Origin: Flavobacterium covae
Lineage (GTDB): Bacteria > Bacteroidota > Bacteroidia > Flavobacteriales > Flavobacteriaceae
Assembly (NCBI GenBank): GCA_019565575.1
Contig: CP067379.1
Location: 1-64,000 of the forward strand
Direction: 5' to 3'
DNA length: 64,000 nucleotides
A program made the position numbers and the translations under genes. The notes beneath the pieces were generated by a model that saw nothing but the letters and a program-made list of their open reading frames with translations, did not search any database and was not told the DNA's origin. Shown in pieces: positions 27,766-39,009 of this stretch (its first letter is position 1; every line of letters begins with the position of its first letter).

Positions 27766-28506
27766 TTACCTCTTCTTCAAAAATAAGTTATTAGCAACTG
27801 AAAGTAGCACATAGGCAATAATTATTAGAGGGATTCCTAGATATTTAAAAACTAGTAATAAAATAACGCTCAATATCAGAAAGAGAATTTGTAATGTGTT
27901 TTTAGACCAAGTAAATTGTTTTATTTTCAGAGAAAACAGTGGTATTTCGGCATTCATAACATAAGCACTTAAAACAGTAATTAATAAAAGAATGTAAGGA
28001 TTCTGTAAGACATCTACAATAATAGAAATATCCGTAAATTTAATAACTAAAGGCAAACTCATTATAAACAATGAATTAGCTGGAGTTGGAACGCCTATAA
28101 ATGAATCTGTTTGGCGAGTATCTATATTAAAATTAGCTAATCTAAAACAAGCTCCTAACGAGATAATAAAACCTAGAAAGGGAAGCAAAACAACCGGATT
28201 CTCTAAAGTAATATGATTTAACTCCTGCCCTCCGCCTATTGTTTTTAATATCATTTGAAACATAACATATCCTGGAGCAACTCCACTTGTAACCATATCT
28301 GCCAATGAATCTAACTGTAATCCTAATGGGCTTTGAACTTTAAAAAGACGCGCAAAAAAGCCATCAAAAAAATCAAAAAATATTCCTAAACACACAAAGA
28401 AAAAAGCCCACTCGAACTGTAATTCTGAAACAAAAACAATAGCTATACAACCTGAAAACAAGTTTAATAATGTAATTAAATTTGGAATTTGCGATTTTAT
28501 TGACAT
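27766..28506 (-). CDS. pssA: CDP-diacylglycerol--serine O-phosphatidyltransferase
   Basis: This intact 246-residue membrane enzyme has the CDP-alcohol phosphotransferase motif as DFFDGFFARLFKVQSPLGLQLDSLADMVTSG, which keeps the D-x2-DG-x2-AR-x8-G-x3-D-x3-D pattern, and about seven hydrophobic segments. It makes phosphatidylserine, the precursor of phosphatidylethanolamine. It is divergent from the PorV-like gene. Confidence 0.95.
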   Translation of the reverse strand: MSIKSQIPNLITLLNLFSGCIAIVFVSELQFEWAFFFVCLGIFFDFFDGFFARLFKVQSPLGLQLDSLADMVTSGVAPGYVMFQMILKTIGGGQELNHITLENPVVLLPFLGFIISLGACFRLANFNIDTRQTDSFIGVPTPANSLFIMSLPLVIKFTDISIIVDVLQNPYILLLITVLSAYVMNAEIPLFSLKIKQFTWSKNTLQILFLILSVILLLVFKYLGIPLIIIAYVLLSVANNLFLKKR

Positions 28507-28595
28507 AAAGATGATTTTGTAATTTTTAATTTTAAACTTACAAAGGTAATATAATAACTTTATAAGTTCTAGAGTTTAATATATCAGATTTTTAT

Positions 28596-29696
28596 TTGAT
28601 ATTTGCCAAAACTGTTCCTTTGAAAAAGATATTAACCTTTAGTTTTTTAATTGTCTTCAAATCCTTTCAGGCTCAAACGGCTCGTAAATATTCTAACGAA
28701 TTTATGAATATTGGTGTTGATGCTAGAGCTTTTGGAATGGCTAATACCATGGTGGCTCATACGAGTGATGTAAATTCTGGCTATTGGAATCCAACTGGTT
28801 TATTAAAAATTGAAGATAGTGAAGCGGCCTTTATGCACGCTAGTTATTTTGCTAACATTGCTCAATATGATTACTTAGCCTATGCAAAAAAAATAGATTC
28901 TCAAAGTGCTTGGGGAGCATCTATCATACGATTTGGGGTTGATAATATTTTAAACACTACTCAACTAATTGATGCTAATGGTACTATAGATTATAATAGA
29001 ATTAGCTTATTTTCTGCTGCAGATTATGGGGCAACATTTTCGTATGCTCGTAATTTGCCTATTCAAGGCTTAAAATATGGCGTAAATGCGAAGGTTATCA
29101 GAAGAATTATAGGAGATTTCGCGAGTTCTTGGGGCTTTGGTTTTGATGCAGGCATGCAATTCGAAAAAAACAATTGGAAATTAGGTTTTCTAGTGCGTGA
29201 TATTACGACTACTTATAATATTTGGATTATTAATGACAAGGAATTCCAAAAGATTCGGGAAGCACAAACTCAAATTCCATTACAAAATCAAGAGTTACCT
29301 ACAACATCTGAAATTACATTACCGAAGGCACAATTGGGGTTAGCTAAAAAATATAATTTTCATAATGATATGAGTCTTTTAGTTGCTACCAACTTAAATA
29401 TGGAGTTTCAACGTACTAAAGATATTATTTCTTCTGATTTAGTAAGTATTACACCTGCTATAGGTTTTGAATTAGGCTACAACAATCTTGCTTTTTTAAG
29501 AACTGGAGTTGGCAATTTTCAAAACACACTAGGAATAGATGGTAAAAAAAGCATTGGTTTTCAACCGAATTTTGGTCTTGGCTTTCATTATAAAGGTATT
29601 TCTATTGATTATGCTTTAACTGACATAGGTAATCAAAGCGTGGCTTTATACTCTAATGTTTTTTCTTTAAAAGTAGATTTATCTATTTTTAGATAA
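28596..29696 (+). CDS. PorV/PorQ family outer-membrane beta-barrel protein
   Basis: This 366-residue protein has a signal peptide (LKKILTFSFLIVFKSFQA) and then FMNIGVDARAFGMANTMVAHTSDVNSGYWNPTGL, the start typical of PorV/PorQ FadL-like barrels. The remainder alternates short beta strands and ends in a strand finishing LSIFR. PorV and PorQ act in type IX secretion, but this protein could be a paralogue. A TTG at 28620 that starts right at LKKILTF is an alternative start. The gene is followed 58 bp later by the DUF4105 gene. Confidence 0.82.
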   Translation: MIFAKTVPLKKILTFSFLIVFKSFQAQTARKYSNEFMNIGVDARAFGMANTMVAHTSDVNSGYWNPTGLLKIEDSEAAFMHASYFANIAQYDYLAYAKKIDSQSAWGASIIRFGVDNILNTTQLIDANGTIDYNRISLFSAADYGATFSYARNLPIQGLKYGVNAKVIRRIIGDFASSWGFGFDAGMQFEKNNWKLGFLVRDITTTYNIWIINDKEFQKIREAQTQIPLQNQELPTTSEITLPKAQLGLAKKYNFHNDMSLLVATNLNMEFQRTKDIISSDLVSITPAIGFELGYNNLAFLRTGVGNFQNTLGIDGKKSIGFQPNFGLGFHYKGISIDYALTDIGNQSVALYSNVFSLKVDLSIFR

Positions 29697-29754
29697 TCAT
29701 AAAATCAGTTATATTACATTTACAAAGAATAAGGTTTAACTAATAGATTAAACA

Positions 29755-30904
29755 ATGAAAAAACAACTTATCTTTTTATTAGTTTTAGTACAACTCTCTT
29801 TTTTTTCTTATTCACAAATTCCTAGTCTATCTGAAAAAGCGGTATTCAGCATCTTAACAGTAGATGTTGCTCAAGAATCTCATACATTATATGGGCATAC
29901 TGCTTTACGTATTCAGGATCCTATGGCTGGGTTTGATGTGGTTTATAATTATGGAATGTTTGATTTTAGAACGCCTAACTTTATATTAAAATTCATTAAG
30001 GGTGATTTACAATATTATGCGGCTGTTTATCCTTATGCTGATTTTGAATACGCCTATAGAGACGAAAATCGGAGTATTTATGAGCAAAGATTAAATCTTT
30101 CTTCTCTTGAAAAAAATAAATTATTTGAAAAATTAAACCATTCTGTTTTTTCTAAAAGTAAATATTACACTTATAAGTTTATTGATCGAAACTGTACTAC
30201 TAAAGTAATTGACATCCTCAATTCTACGTTAGAGGATAAGCCTATTATAAATACACTACATAAAGAAGAAACCTACCGAGAAGTGTTGTATAATTATCAA
30301 ACAAAACAGTATTGGCTAAATTTAGGGATTAATATCATATTTGGTCATCGCCCAGATGAACAAGCAGAACTTTTATTTTTACCACTTGATTTAATGAAAG
30401 TACTAGAAGTAACGCAACATAACGGAAAACCTTTGGCTGAAAAACCTCAAACATTATACAAAACGACTGCAAAAGACAAACCTTTTTCTTTATTGAATAG
30501 CTGTATTCCGCTGATTATTGTATTACTTATTTTTGTTCTATTGAATAAAAAAGGATTAAATATAATTTTCTTTACTCTAATAGGATGTTTTGGAATATTT
30601 TTTATGATTGTAAATGTATATTCTCTTCACCGAGAAGTAACCTGGAATTATAATATCCTTTTATTTAATCCTTTTTACTTGGTATTGGTTTATTTTTTTC
30701 TTTAAAAAACAAATTCAAATAGCTTCAAAAGTAGCTTTCCTTTGTTTTATCAGTATGGGGATCTATTTAGTTTATATGTTGAATAAACCACATTTATTTC
30801 TTATAAGTCCTTTATTTATCACAAATTTAGTTATTCTGCTAAGGTTTTATAAGAAGAACTTAGCAAAAAAAATAAGTTATGATAATAAAACGTTTTTTTG
30901 TTAG
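29755..30904 (+). CDS. DUF4105 (Lnb N-terminal-type) membrane protein (one frameshift)
   Basis: After a signal peptide the protein has ESHTLYGHTALRIQDP, VYNYGMFDF, and FIDRNCTTKV, which are the conserved blocks of DUF4105, with His in GHTALR and Cys in RNCTT as candidate active residues. A C-terminal set of membrane helices follows. The frame shifts near 30700, where TTTTTCTTTAAAAAA runs; continuing in the other frame gives further helices to a stop at 30904, about 383 residues in all. The domain has been linked to lipoprotein N-acylation in Bacteroides (Lnb); whether this protein does so is unproven. Confidence 0.78.
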
Positions 30905-30938
30905 AAGCACAAAAGTAGGTTGTTATTTTTAATATATT

Positions 30939-32369
30939 TTACTGTCCACGGTAAAACAAAACTGTACTGATTGTTTTTATCATAATATTAAGATCTATGA
31001 AAACACCTCTATGCTTTATATAATATAAATCATATTGTAATTTTACTAAACTATCTTTTAATGATTCTCCATAAGAGTAGTTAACTTGAGCCCAACCTGT
31101 TAATCCTGGTTTAATAACATGTCTTGTTTGATAAAAAGGCATCATATTGTTAATTTTATCAACAAAAATAGGACGCTCAGGTCTAGGACCTATAATTCCC
31201 ATTTCATTTTTTAATACATTAATGAATTGAGGAACTTCGTCTAAGCGTGATTTACGTAAAAATTTACCAAAAGAAGTAATTCGAACATCGTTTGGAGTAG
31301 CAAAAACAGCCCCATTCTTCTCAGCATTTACTAACATAGACCTCAGCTTATAAATATTAAATACTTTTCCATTCTTCCCTACACGCTCTTGTTTATATAA
31401 TAACGGTCCTTGATTGCCTAGTAGGTTCCCCAAAAGTATAAAAGGAAGAATAAATATCCCTATTAGTAATCCTATAGAAGAGATTAAAACTTCCATAATT
31501 CGAACATAAATCAGATATAGCTGATTTTGATTATTACGAGAAAATGGAAAATAACGATAAAAATCTCTTTCTGCTAACTGAACGGGTATTCGTTGGGTAA
31601 TAGCTTCATATACCTGCGAATACTCTCGTACAGAAAAACCATGTTCTACAAGATATAATAATTTTTCATATAATTCTACAGGCATTCCTACTGATCTTGA
31701 GGAAGCTACTACTATTTCTGAAATTTGATTTTTTTTAATATAATTAATTAAATCGTTTACTAAAATATTAGCCACCGTGTGATTCGTATCTTTCGCGTAA
31801 ATTTTGGATAAATTTACATACCCTAATATAATGTAATGTGGATCATTTTTTCGAAGTCCATTTATCAACTCATCTATTTCTTTTTCTTCACAAATTAGTA
31901 ATGCTTTTTTTACAAAACGATGCGATGCTAAATAATTGGCATACATTAATCGCCATCCCATTAAAGAAGTCGTGATGGCAAGATAAAACAACAGTATTTG
32001 CAATCTATTTTCGGGTAGAGAAGGCGTAAGAAAAGGGGTTAAAAGATAAACTAAAACGGTAATAGAACTTGTGAGTACTATACTTTTTAAAATACTGGTT
32101 TGATTACTTGCTGTAGGCAAATCGTACATTTCAAAAACAGTTCCAAAAAAAAGCAGATATACTGATAAAACTAACGTCCAATAGAAATTTTGATCTGAAA
32201 TTTTTAAATAACTGAAATCAAAATGACTTCCTATAAAGTATAGAACAAAAACAACAACAAAAACATCAAAAAATCGAAGTAAAATTTTTCTTTCTGAAAT
32301 CTCAAAATGCCAATGTTTTTTATTTATCATATTCATTTTTAAAGTTCCTCGCAAATTAAACAAATTCAA
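30939..32369 (-). CDS. Exopolysaccharide polyprenyl glycosylphosphotransferase
   Basis: This 476-residue protein has four N-terminal membrane helices, a CoA-binding-like middle, one more helix (LISSIGLLIGIFILPFILLG), and the C-terminal sugar transferase domain with KVFNIYKLRSM, RKSRLDEVPQFINVLKNEMGIIGPRPERP and PGLTGWAQVNY. It transfers a sugar-1-phosphate to undecaprenyl phosphate, the first step of repeat-unit synthesis at the inner membrane. A start at 32336 (MNMINKKHW) is as likely as 32369. It is the last gene of the leftward polysaccharide cluster, 45 bp behind the previous one. Confidence 0.93.
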   Translation of the reverse strand: MNLFNLRGTLKMNMINKKHWHFEISERKILLRFFDVFVVVFVLYFIGSHFDFSYLKISDQNFYWTLVLSVYLLFFGTVFEMYDLPTASNQTSILKSIVLTSSITVLVYLLTPFLTPSLPENRLQILLFYLAITTSLMGWRLMYANYLASHRFVKKALLICEEKEIDELINGLRKNDPHYIILGYVNLSKIYAKDTNHTVANILVNDLINYIKKNQISEIVVASSRSVGMPVELYEKLLYLVEHGFSVREYSQVYEAITQRIPVQLAERDFYRYFPFSRNNQNQLYLIYVRIMEVLISSIGLLIGIFILPFILLGNLLGNQGPLLYKQERVGKNGKVFNIYKLRSMLVNAEKNGAVFATPNDVRITSFGKFLRKSRLDEVPQFINVLKNEMGIIGPRPERPIFVDKINNMMPFYQTRHVIKPGLTGWAQVNYSYGESLKDSLVKLQYDLYYIKHRGVFIDLNIMIKTISTVLFYRGQ

Positions 32370-32414
32370 GGAGAGAAAAAAATAGAGTCAAATATATTGT
32401 CTAGCTTATTATTT

Positions 32415-33422
32415 TTAAGATAATATCTCTTTCCAAAGATTTTTTACTTGTTTCCAATCAAAAGCTTCGACTTTTTTTCTAGCCTGATTAGCTATATCTA
32501 AAGCTTTATCTGGGTTCATCAGTAAAAAATGAATAGCTGATACCATTTGTTTAGGATTGTTATCAGCTACTAACAAAGCATTTTCTTTATTTGAGAGCAA
32601 TAAAGGTATTCCTCCAACTCTTGTACTCACTACAGGCAATCCTAACGCCATTGCTTCAATAACACTAACGGGTGTATTATCAAAATGGGTTGTATTTATA
32701 AAAATAGCATAGTTTTGGGAAATTGTAATCCATTGCTCTTTTGATAATTTTCCTGCAAAAACAATATCTACTCCCTGCTGATGGGCATATTTTTTTGTTT
32801 GTTCTAAACTACCGTCTTTATCAGGTCCTATCATACATAATTCTGCTAAGGGATATTTTTTCTTCAATTCAATCAGAACATCTACCGCCATTTTTGGATT
32901 ATAAATAGAAGCAAAAGCTCTTACCCAAAGCAACTTGGGTTTTAAATCAGTCCTTAATTTAAATTGATATTTTTCTATTTCAATTGAATTAGGAATAAAA
33001 AAAATATTTTCAAAACCTGCTTCTGTAAAATATTTTAGCAAATAATTAGACGGAGCAACATTTTTATAGGCATTTCCAAAAATCAATTGACATAATTTAG
33101 GATTTTTCCTTAAACGATTAGGCAAGTTACCTCCATGTAAAATAGGAATATATTCTATATTTAAAATTCTGGCTAATTGACTTGCTAAAAAAGCAAACCA
33201 AAATGCCGAAGTACTGTAAGTATCTATTAATAAATAATCTGCTTTTCTGTTTTTAAGAACTACAAACAACATATCCATTAATCTTAATAATGGATTTTTA
33301 AGAGAAGATGCTGTTACCAACCTATACCCTTCTAACTCTAACAGAGAACTTAATGTATCAATTGTCGTAACATTATACCCTTTCTTTGATAGTTTATTAC
33401 CTATGTAAATAAGTTCTTTCAA
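32415..33422 (-). CDS. Family 4 glycosyltransferase
   Basis: About 335 residues of GT-B fold begin KELIYIGNKLSKKGYNVTTID and contain HGGNLPNRL, FFIPNSIEI and the donor-site motif SVIEAMALGLPVVSTRVGG. In this sequence it reads as the C-terminal half of a 496-residue frame whose first part is a methyltransferase. The junction has AAAAAAGGATAAATTG; with one T fewer it would be a normal stop overlapping an ATG, so I treat it as a separate gene starting at about 33422. A TTG start there is the other option. Confidence 0.85.
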   Translation of the reverse strand: MKELIYIGNKLSKKGYNVTTIDTLSSLLELEGYRLVTASSLKNPLLRLMDMLFVVLKNRKADYLLIDTYSTSAFWFAFLASQLARILNIEYIPILHGGNLPNRLRKNPKLCQLIFGNAYKNVAPSNYLLKYFTEAGFENIFFIPNSIEIEKYQFKLRTDLKPKLLWVRAFASIYNPKMAVDVLIELKKKYPLAELCMIGPDKDGSLEQTKKYAHQQGVDIVFAGKLSKEQWITISQNYAIFINTTHFDNTPVSVIEAMALGLPVVSTRVGGIPLLLSNKENALLVADNNPKQMVSAIHFLLMNPDKALDIANQARKKVEAFDWKQVKNLWKEILS

Positions 33423-34101
33423 TTTATCCTTTTTTGTTACAAAAACTTCAAATAGTGTAATTGGCCAAAATATTTTAGATAATATATGGATTTTAGATTT
33501 ACGTAAAAAAACCTGCTTTATTTTAACTATATCTGTTTCGTGATAGTGTCCTGTAAAATCATTTCCTGCTAATTTTCTTCCTATTTTATAGATAACATTT
33601 TCTGTAGGACCTGATATTATTATCTCTCCATTTTCTTTTAAAAGATTAATAAAGAGCTCTAAATAATTATCTAATTCTGCTATAGGAATGTGTTCTAAAA
33701 CATCTAAAGCTACAATATAATCAAACTTATTTTCTTTGAAGTCTATCTTAAAAATATCATTTTCTATAAAATGTATATTTTGAGGAAACTTTATTTTTTC
33801 AGAAAGAATCCTTACTGGCTTTAGATTTAGATCTATCGCTGTAACATGAGATCCTTTAGACGCTAAAGTATAAGAAAAAACTCCTGAACCACATCCAAAA
33901 TCCAATATTTCTGTTTTTTCTGGTTTCTTTTTAATAATATAATTAACAACAATTTTTAATCTTTTCCAAAAAATATAGTCTATTAATGGATTTTTATGAG
34001 CATAAGCAGGAAAAGCAGCTTCCAGAGAGTACTTCGTCAGTCCCTTCTTTAACCAAAATTTCTTGAATGGCTGTTTTAAAAATTTTTCTTTCTAATTTCA
34101 T
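33420..34101 (-). CDS. Class I SAM-dependent methyltransferase (frameshifted start)
   Basis: The SAM site reads EILDFGCGSGVFSYTLA, followed by VTAIDLN and DYIVALDVLEHIP, the standard motifs I-III. The N-terminal 50 residues (FWLKKGLTKYSLEAAFPAYAHKNPL) lie in another frame, joined through an indel near 34080. Its ATG at 34101 abuts the stop of the membrane protein upstream. Its acceptor is unknown; the context suggests a glycan or a lipid carrier. Confidence 0.8.
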
Positions 34102-35687
34102 CTATAATTTATAAAGTTTATATGTTTTTGTTTCAATCAGTTTTTCAAGAAAATATTTTTCTTTACTTATTATATAATTAACCTTTTTTTGTTTTAAAAA
34201 TTCTAATTGTTTTTGACCATTTAATTTAGTAAACTGATTATAATCATTGTACCAATTCATAAATTTTATTGGATTCCCTTCTATTAACATTCCTGCTCCT
34301 TTGCCATCTAAATATACGCTTCTATCTGCTCCAGCACGTACTAAAAAATGTCCGTAAAATAATTCATCTTTAGATGTATTTTTCTTAATATATTCAATAA
34401 TTGTAATTAAGTCTGATTTTTTATGATTTGTTTTTTGTGTATTTATCCTAAAAATTTCAGGTAAAATTGATTTTCCTAAATCATCTCCAATAAGTGGTAA
34501 TTTACCTATAACTCTTGTATGTGAAAATACTAACAGAAATACAAAACTAAATATCCCAAACATTTGATAACGTTTTTTAAGCTTAAATCTCTCTATAAAT
34601 TCTATCAATAGAAAACCAAAACTAATCTCCAAAAGAATTAAAATAATTTTTTGAAATCGTATAAATTGAAAAGCCATCCTTAAACTTGTTCCTGCTATTT
34701 GATTTATAAAATTTTCTATATAATAAATTGAATTGGACATTATGAATATAACTATAATAGTAAAAAATAAAATTTTACTTATTTTCTTTTTATGAGATTG
34801 ATCTAAAAATATAAATAGGAAAAAACTAAATAAAAAAACCAAAATACCTTTCTATTCCATTGAACAATAAATTGTAAAGGATTAATGAAAACTTCTGGGA
34901 TTCGGGTCAAAAAGCATCATTAAAAAGTTGTTTATCCACTTTTACTATATTATCTATATGACTAAAATAATTAGTAATAAAAGGGAAAACGCCTATCGTA
35001 AAAAAAAAGAGCTATTGAGATACTTTGACCAATTATTTTTTTCCACATCGTCTTTCTTCTAAAAAACGATAGCTTATATACAAACTCAAGTACATTATAA
35101 ATCCACCAATTCCCGAAATAGGATGAAAATTGGAAATAATCCCCAAAGATAAAGAAGGAGTTAATATTTTCTCTTTTTTTTTGATACGTATAAATCAAAA
35201 ATGGTAATGGTAAAAATGCTTGGAATAATGTACGAGGCATTATAGTCCATAGTTCTGATATTCCTAATAGTTCTCCTCCTGGAGGCCAAACTATTCCACG
35301 AACCAATATAGACATTAAAAAAGCAATCCAAGAAAATCTATACATTTTTAAAAAAGCTAAATACCATAATATACCAAACATGAAATGGGTTATTAAGCCT
35401 AATATATTTAATGCTTTTATATAATCGTGATCTACAAACTTAGCTATAAAACGAAGTGTTTCTACATAAAATGGTGTATAATATTCTACATCTTTTATAT
35501 CTGCTAAAAATAAGTCTTTAGAAAACAAAGATGGATCATCTATTTTTTTACAAATAGGAATTATGTTAGCCAAATCACTTGACAAGTCTAAAACGGTTGC
35601 TTCTTTTTGTTGCCAATAAAAACCCGATGCAATCATCAAGTTAAAAAATACAACGAACCAAAAGGGAACATCTTTAATTTTCTTCAT
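34102..35687 (-). CDS. Multi-spanning membrane protein of the polysaccharide cluster (several frameshifts)
   Basis: Two halves (34971-35687 and 34102-34842) belong to one protein of about 525 residues. The start MKKIKDVPFWFVVFFNLMI leads into at least eight hydrophobic segments. A loop reads DPSLFSKDLFLADIKDVEYYTPFY, and the soluble C-terminus contains KKSDLITIIEYIKKNTSKDELFYGHF and IISKEKYFLE. This layout resembles membrane glycosyltransferase-like or DUF6798-type proteins, but I cannot assign a reaction. Its start overlaps the upstream glycosyltransferase by 14 bp. Confidence 0.65.
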
Positions 35688-36630
35688 TTGCTTTAGGAGC
35701 TTGAGATATATCAAATTGGATTGCTTGTAACAGCATTTGAAACCCTAGTATAATGGAAAGTGTGATTATCATAATTGTACCTGTAGGAGCCAACATTTTT
35801 TTGAAATAATAGTATATCCAATTGTAAACTCCGTATGTAATACCGAAGAAAAAAAGAGGCACTCCAAAAAAACAAATATACTGAGCCTATATTAAAATCA
35901 TATAAAAAATATTGTTTTACTATTCTCTTAATAAATAGTTTCATTAGTTTAAAACTGAATTCAAAAGGAATTTTCCAAAGTTGCATTTGTGATTTTTCAT
36001 TTGCATAAATTGCAGGCATAGAAATATCTTTTATTTTAGCACCTGTAAAATACATCTCGGAAAGCAATGAGGTTTCAAAAAAATATCTATTTGATAAATT
36101 ATTAAAATTTATTTTTTTCAAGGTATTAATTTGAATTGCAAAATAACCATTGGTCGGATCAAAATTATTCCAATAACCTGTAGCCATTTTTGTAATAAAA
36201 GATAACATTAAGTTTCCTATTCTTCTAGCAAAAGGCATTTTTGATAAGGCTTTAATATCTCTAAAACGATTTCCTTTTGCCATTTGAATTTTACCTTTTT
36301 TCAATGGTTCTATCAGATCAGGCAAATATTTCAAATCCATTTGATTATCAGCATCTACTTTTATAACAATTTGAAAATCATTTTTTATTGCATACAAGAA
36401 ACCGTGTATAGTAGCCCCCCTACTCCTAAATTTCTATCATTTTTTAAATAAACGAATTTCACTTGATTATTAAGGTTTTCTAAAACTAATTTTTCAGGAA
36501 AAACATCAGGACTTTTATCATCAACAATAATTAGAGCATCAATAAAATCAGGAATTTGAGAAACAACATCTATAATATGCTTTCTTGCATTATAGTAAGG
36601 AATTATAATTGCTGTTTTGTCATTTCTCAT
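35674..36630 (-). CDS. Family 2 glycosyltransferase, polyprenyl-phosphate sugar transferase type (two frameshifts)
   Basis: The sequence starts RNDKTAIIIPYYNARKHI, with DDKSPD as the first acidic motif and KVDADNQMD as the DxD metal site. After the catalytic domain there are two C-terminal membrane segments (GVPLFFFGITYGVYNWIYYYF and a second). This matches DPM1/GtrB-like enzymes that charge a polyprenyl phosphate with a sugar. Shifts lie near 36405 (C6 run) and 35865. The start at 36630 overlaps the end of the polymerase-like gene. Confidence 0.85.
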
Positions 36631-37952
36631 ATTTTTTTTCCGCAATATAACAAAAAACAGGAGAGCTTAACAAAGTTATAATTGAAAAAAATAATCCGAA
36701 TAATCCAAATAAAGGCCTATATACGTACAAATGTTCTCCAAAAAAAAGTGTTACTATCATAGCAAGAACTATTCCTCTTAAAGCGTGTTCTAATTGAGTA
36801 AAAGGCTTTAATTTTAGTAACAAAATAGAAAAAAGCCATCTAAAATAAAAGAAAAAACCTACAAGTCCCACTTCGTTTATTAAACTTAAATAAATGTTAT
36901 GGGCTGAAAAACCTATAATCAATCTATTATTAAAACCTATCCCAAAAGGTATTATATATGGTTTTTCTAAAAGGTAATTAATATATTCCAATGACAAACC
37001 TTTTCTTCCAGATCCCAAATCTTCATATAGTTCATTTACATTTCCTTCCCTTAAGACCTTAGGGTTCCTAATTTTATTTTCTATCCTTTTTTCAAAAGTT
37101 TCGCTAATTCTATCTATAATACTAGAATTATAAAAAGAAACGCTAACTAAAATTATGACTAGTAAAACCATAGAAATAAAGAACTTAGATGTATTTCTTA
37201 GTGCATAATAGACCATAAAAACAAGCACTCCTACATAAGTAGTTCGAGATCCACTTAATCCAATTGTAAGTAATGAGGTTGCAATTGCCCCTATTAACAG
37301 TATGGTGTTTATTGAAACTCTTTCATCATTTATTAATCCTAAAGAAAATACAAAAATAAAAAGAGCCGAAATTCCAACTACTATTTTATTGGGACCAAAA
37401 GTTCCTGACAAAAATCCGTGGTAACTTATTAAATATTTATCTGACCACAAAAAGGAACTACATTCATATTTTGTAATATAACTATTACAAATGAAATAAT
37501 TGATACAAATAAAATAAATGACACTATATTTTTTAAAAACTTAAGATCTGTTATAAGAATGGAAAGAAATACAGTAGTTAGATAAAAAACCCAAAAATGA
37601 TATAAATAAAGTACTGATTGAACAAACCATAAAACCCTATCCATAAAAACAGAAAAGAGTAACGTAAATAATATCGTTAGTGTACACCAAAGTATGAACT
37701 GATGGAAATACCTATAATAAAAAATCTTATATATATATTTATCAAGCTCTGTTTTGTTTTTAAAATACAATCCAAGTATATAGATGCCTACAAAATCATA
37801 AATTCTTAATTCATTATCTCCCTTTAAACTATATCCAATTATGGGAAGATTATAAAAAAAGAAAATATCATTAAATAGATAGCAATCTTTAATAACTTAT
37901 TTGATTTTAAAAGAGTTAATATATCTGTTTGTTTCTTCTTTGATATTGTCAT
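36620..37952 (-). CDS. O-antigen polymerase/ligase-type membrane protein (two frameshifts)
   Basis: Joined across shifts near 37855 and 37440 this is about 440 residues with ten or more hydrophobic segments. The middle has LTIGLSGSRTTYVGVLVFMVYY and the large loop ends with FGIGFNNRLIIGFSAHNIYLSLINEVGLVG, the pattern of the Wzy_C domain shared by O-antigen polymerases and WaaL ligases. In a cluster that also has Wzm/Wzt the choice between the two roles is open. The start ATG overlaps the stop of the upstream GT4 gene. Confidence 0.82.
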
Positions 37953-39009
37953 TTACAAAATTCAATAAATTTTTTTATTACTTCAGATTCATTAAAAAAT
38001 TCGTTTACAAATTTTTGAAAGGCCAAACCTTTCTCTAAACGTTTGTCTCCATCTTGAATTAAATCATTTAATTCTTTTATAAATTCAGCTGTTTCTGTTA
38101 CTTTTATAATTGCACCGAATTTTTCGTTAAAAAAATTCGGGATTTCCCACATCTGTTGTTACTGTGGGAAGTCCTCCTGCACCATATTCTAACAACGCAA
38201 CGGGTAATCCTTCTGAAATTGAGGTTAAAATTCCTATATCACAGCCAGAAATAACCTCAGCTACATTAGATAATCCTCCGTATATAAAGATATTATTGTT
38301 TAAATTATAATCTACTATTTTTTTCTTTTATAGATTTAGAATACTCATCATTTGTATCTTGTCCCACTAAATGAAAACTCCAATCTGGATGTAATAAAAC
38401 AATCTCTTTTGCAATTTTTAATAAAAATTCATGATTTTTTTGAGGTCTTAAATTAGCCAGATGCAAAATCCTTTTCCCTTTTTTTCCTCTTAAATTAACT
38501 ACCTCATTTGTAAACTTCCAATCAAAAAAATTGGGTATGTATATATTTTTTTTACAAAGTAATTTATACTTTGCCCAAGATTCTAATTTTTTATTTACTG
38601 AAATTATACTGGTAAAAAAACAAGAAAAATATTTCAAGAGGAGAAATGATCTTTCTTCTATATTTTCGCTAAACCCATAATGATCATGCCAAATAATTTT
38701 AATCTTTGGAACCGTTAATTTTAGTAAAACTGCCCAAAAAAAGGACGAACTATGAGCCTGAATATGGGTTATCCTATTTTTTATTAAATAATTCCGTGAA
38801 GATAAATACGGTTTAAAATCTAATACCTTCTTTCTATCGATAAACAAATAGTTTACATTCTTAATAATTTGTTCCTTTAATAGTCCTTCACTTCTTGTAG
38901 CTATTAGACCTGAAAATTCAACCGTTTTAGATAAAGCATTAGCATAATTTACTGCCATACGCTCTGCTCCACCTATTTCTAAAGTGTCTATTAGTTGTAC
39001 TATTCTCAT
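37949..39009 (-). CDS. Family 4 glycosyltransferase (two frameshifts)
   Basis: It starts MRIVQLIDTLEIGGAERMAVNYANAL, the GT4 signature with GGAE, and continues with HAHSS-like acceptor segments and ILHLANLRPQKNHEFLL at the start of the donor domain. The C-terminal ISEGLPVALLEYGAGGLPTVTTDVG lies in another frame between 38150 and 38310, and the last part ends at 37949. Joined length is about 350 residues. Confidence 0.88.

Noticed and set aside
32415..33905. A genuine bifunctional methyltransferase-glycosyltransferase
   Set aside because: The joint has the form of a stop/ATG overlap with one extra base, and the same error type is frequent in the window.
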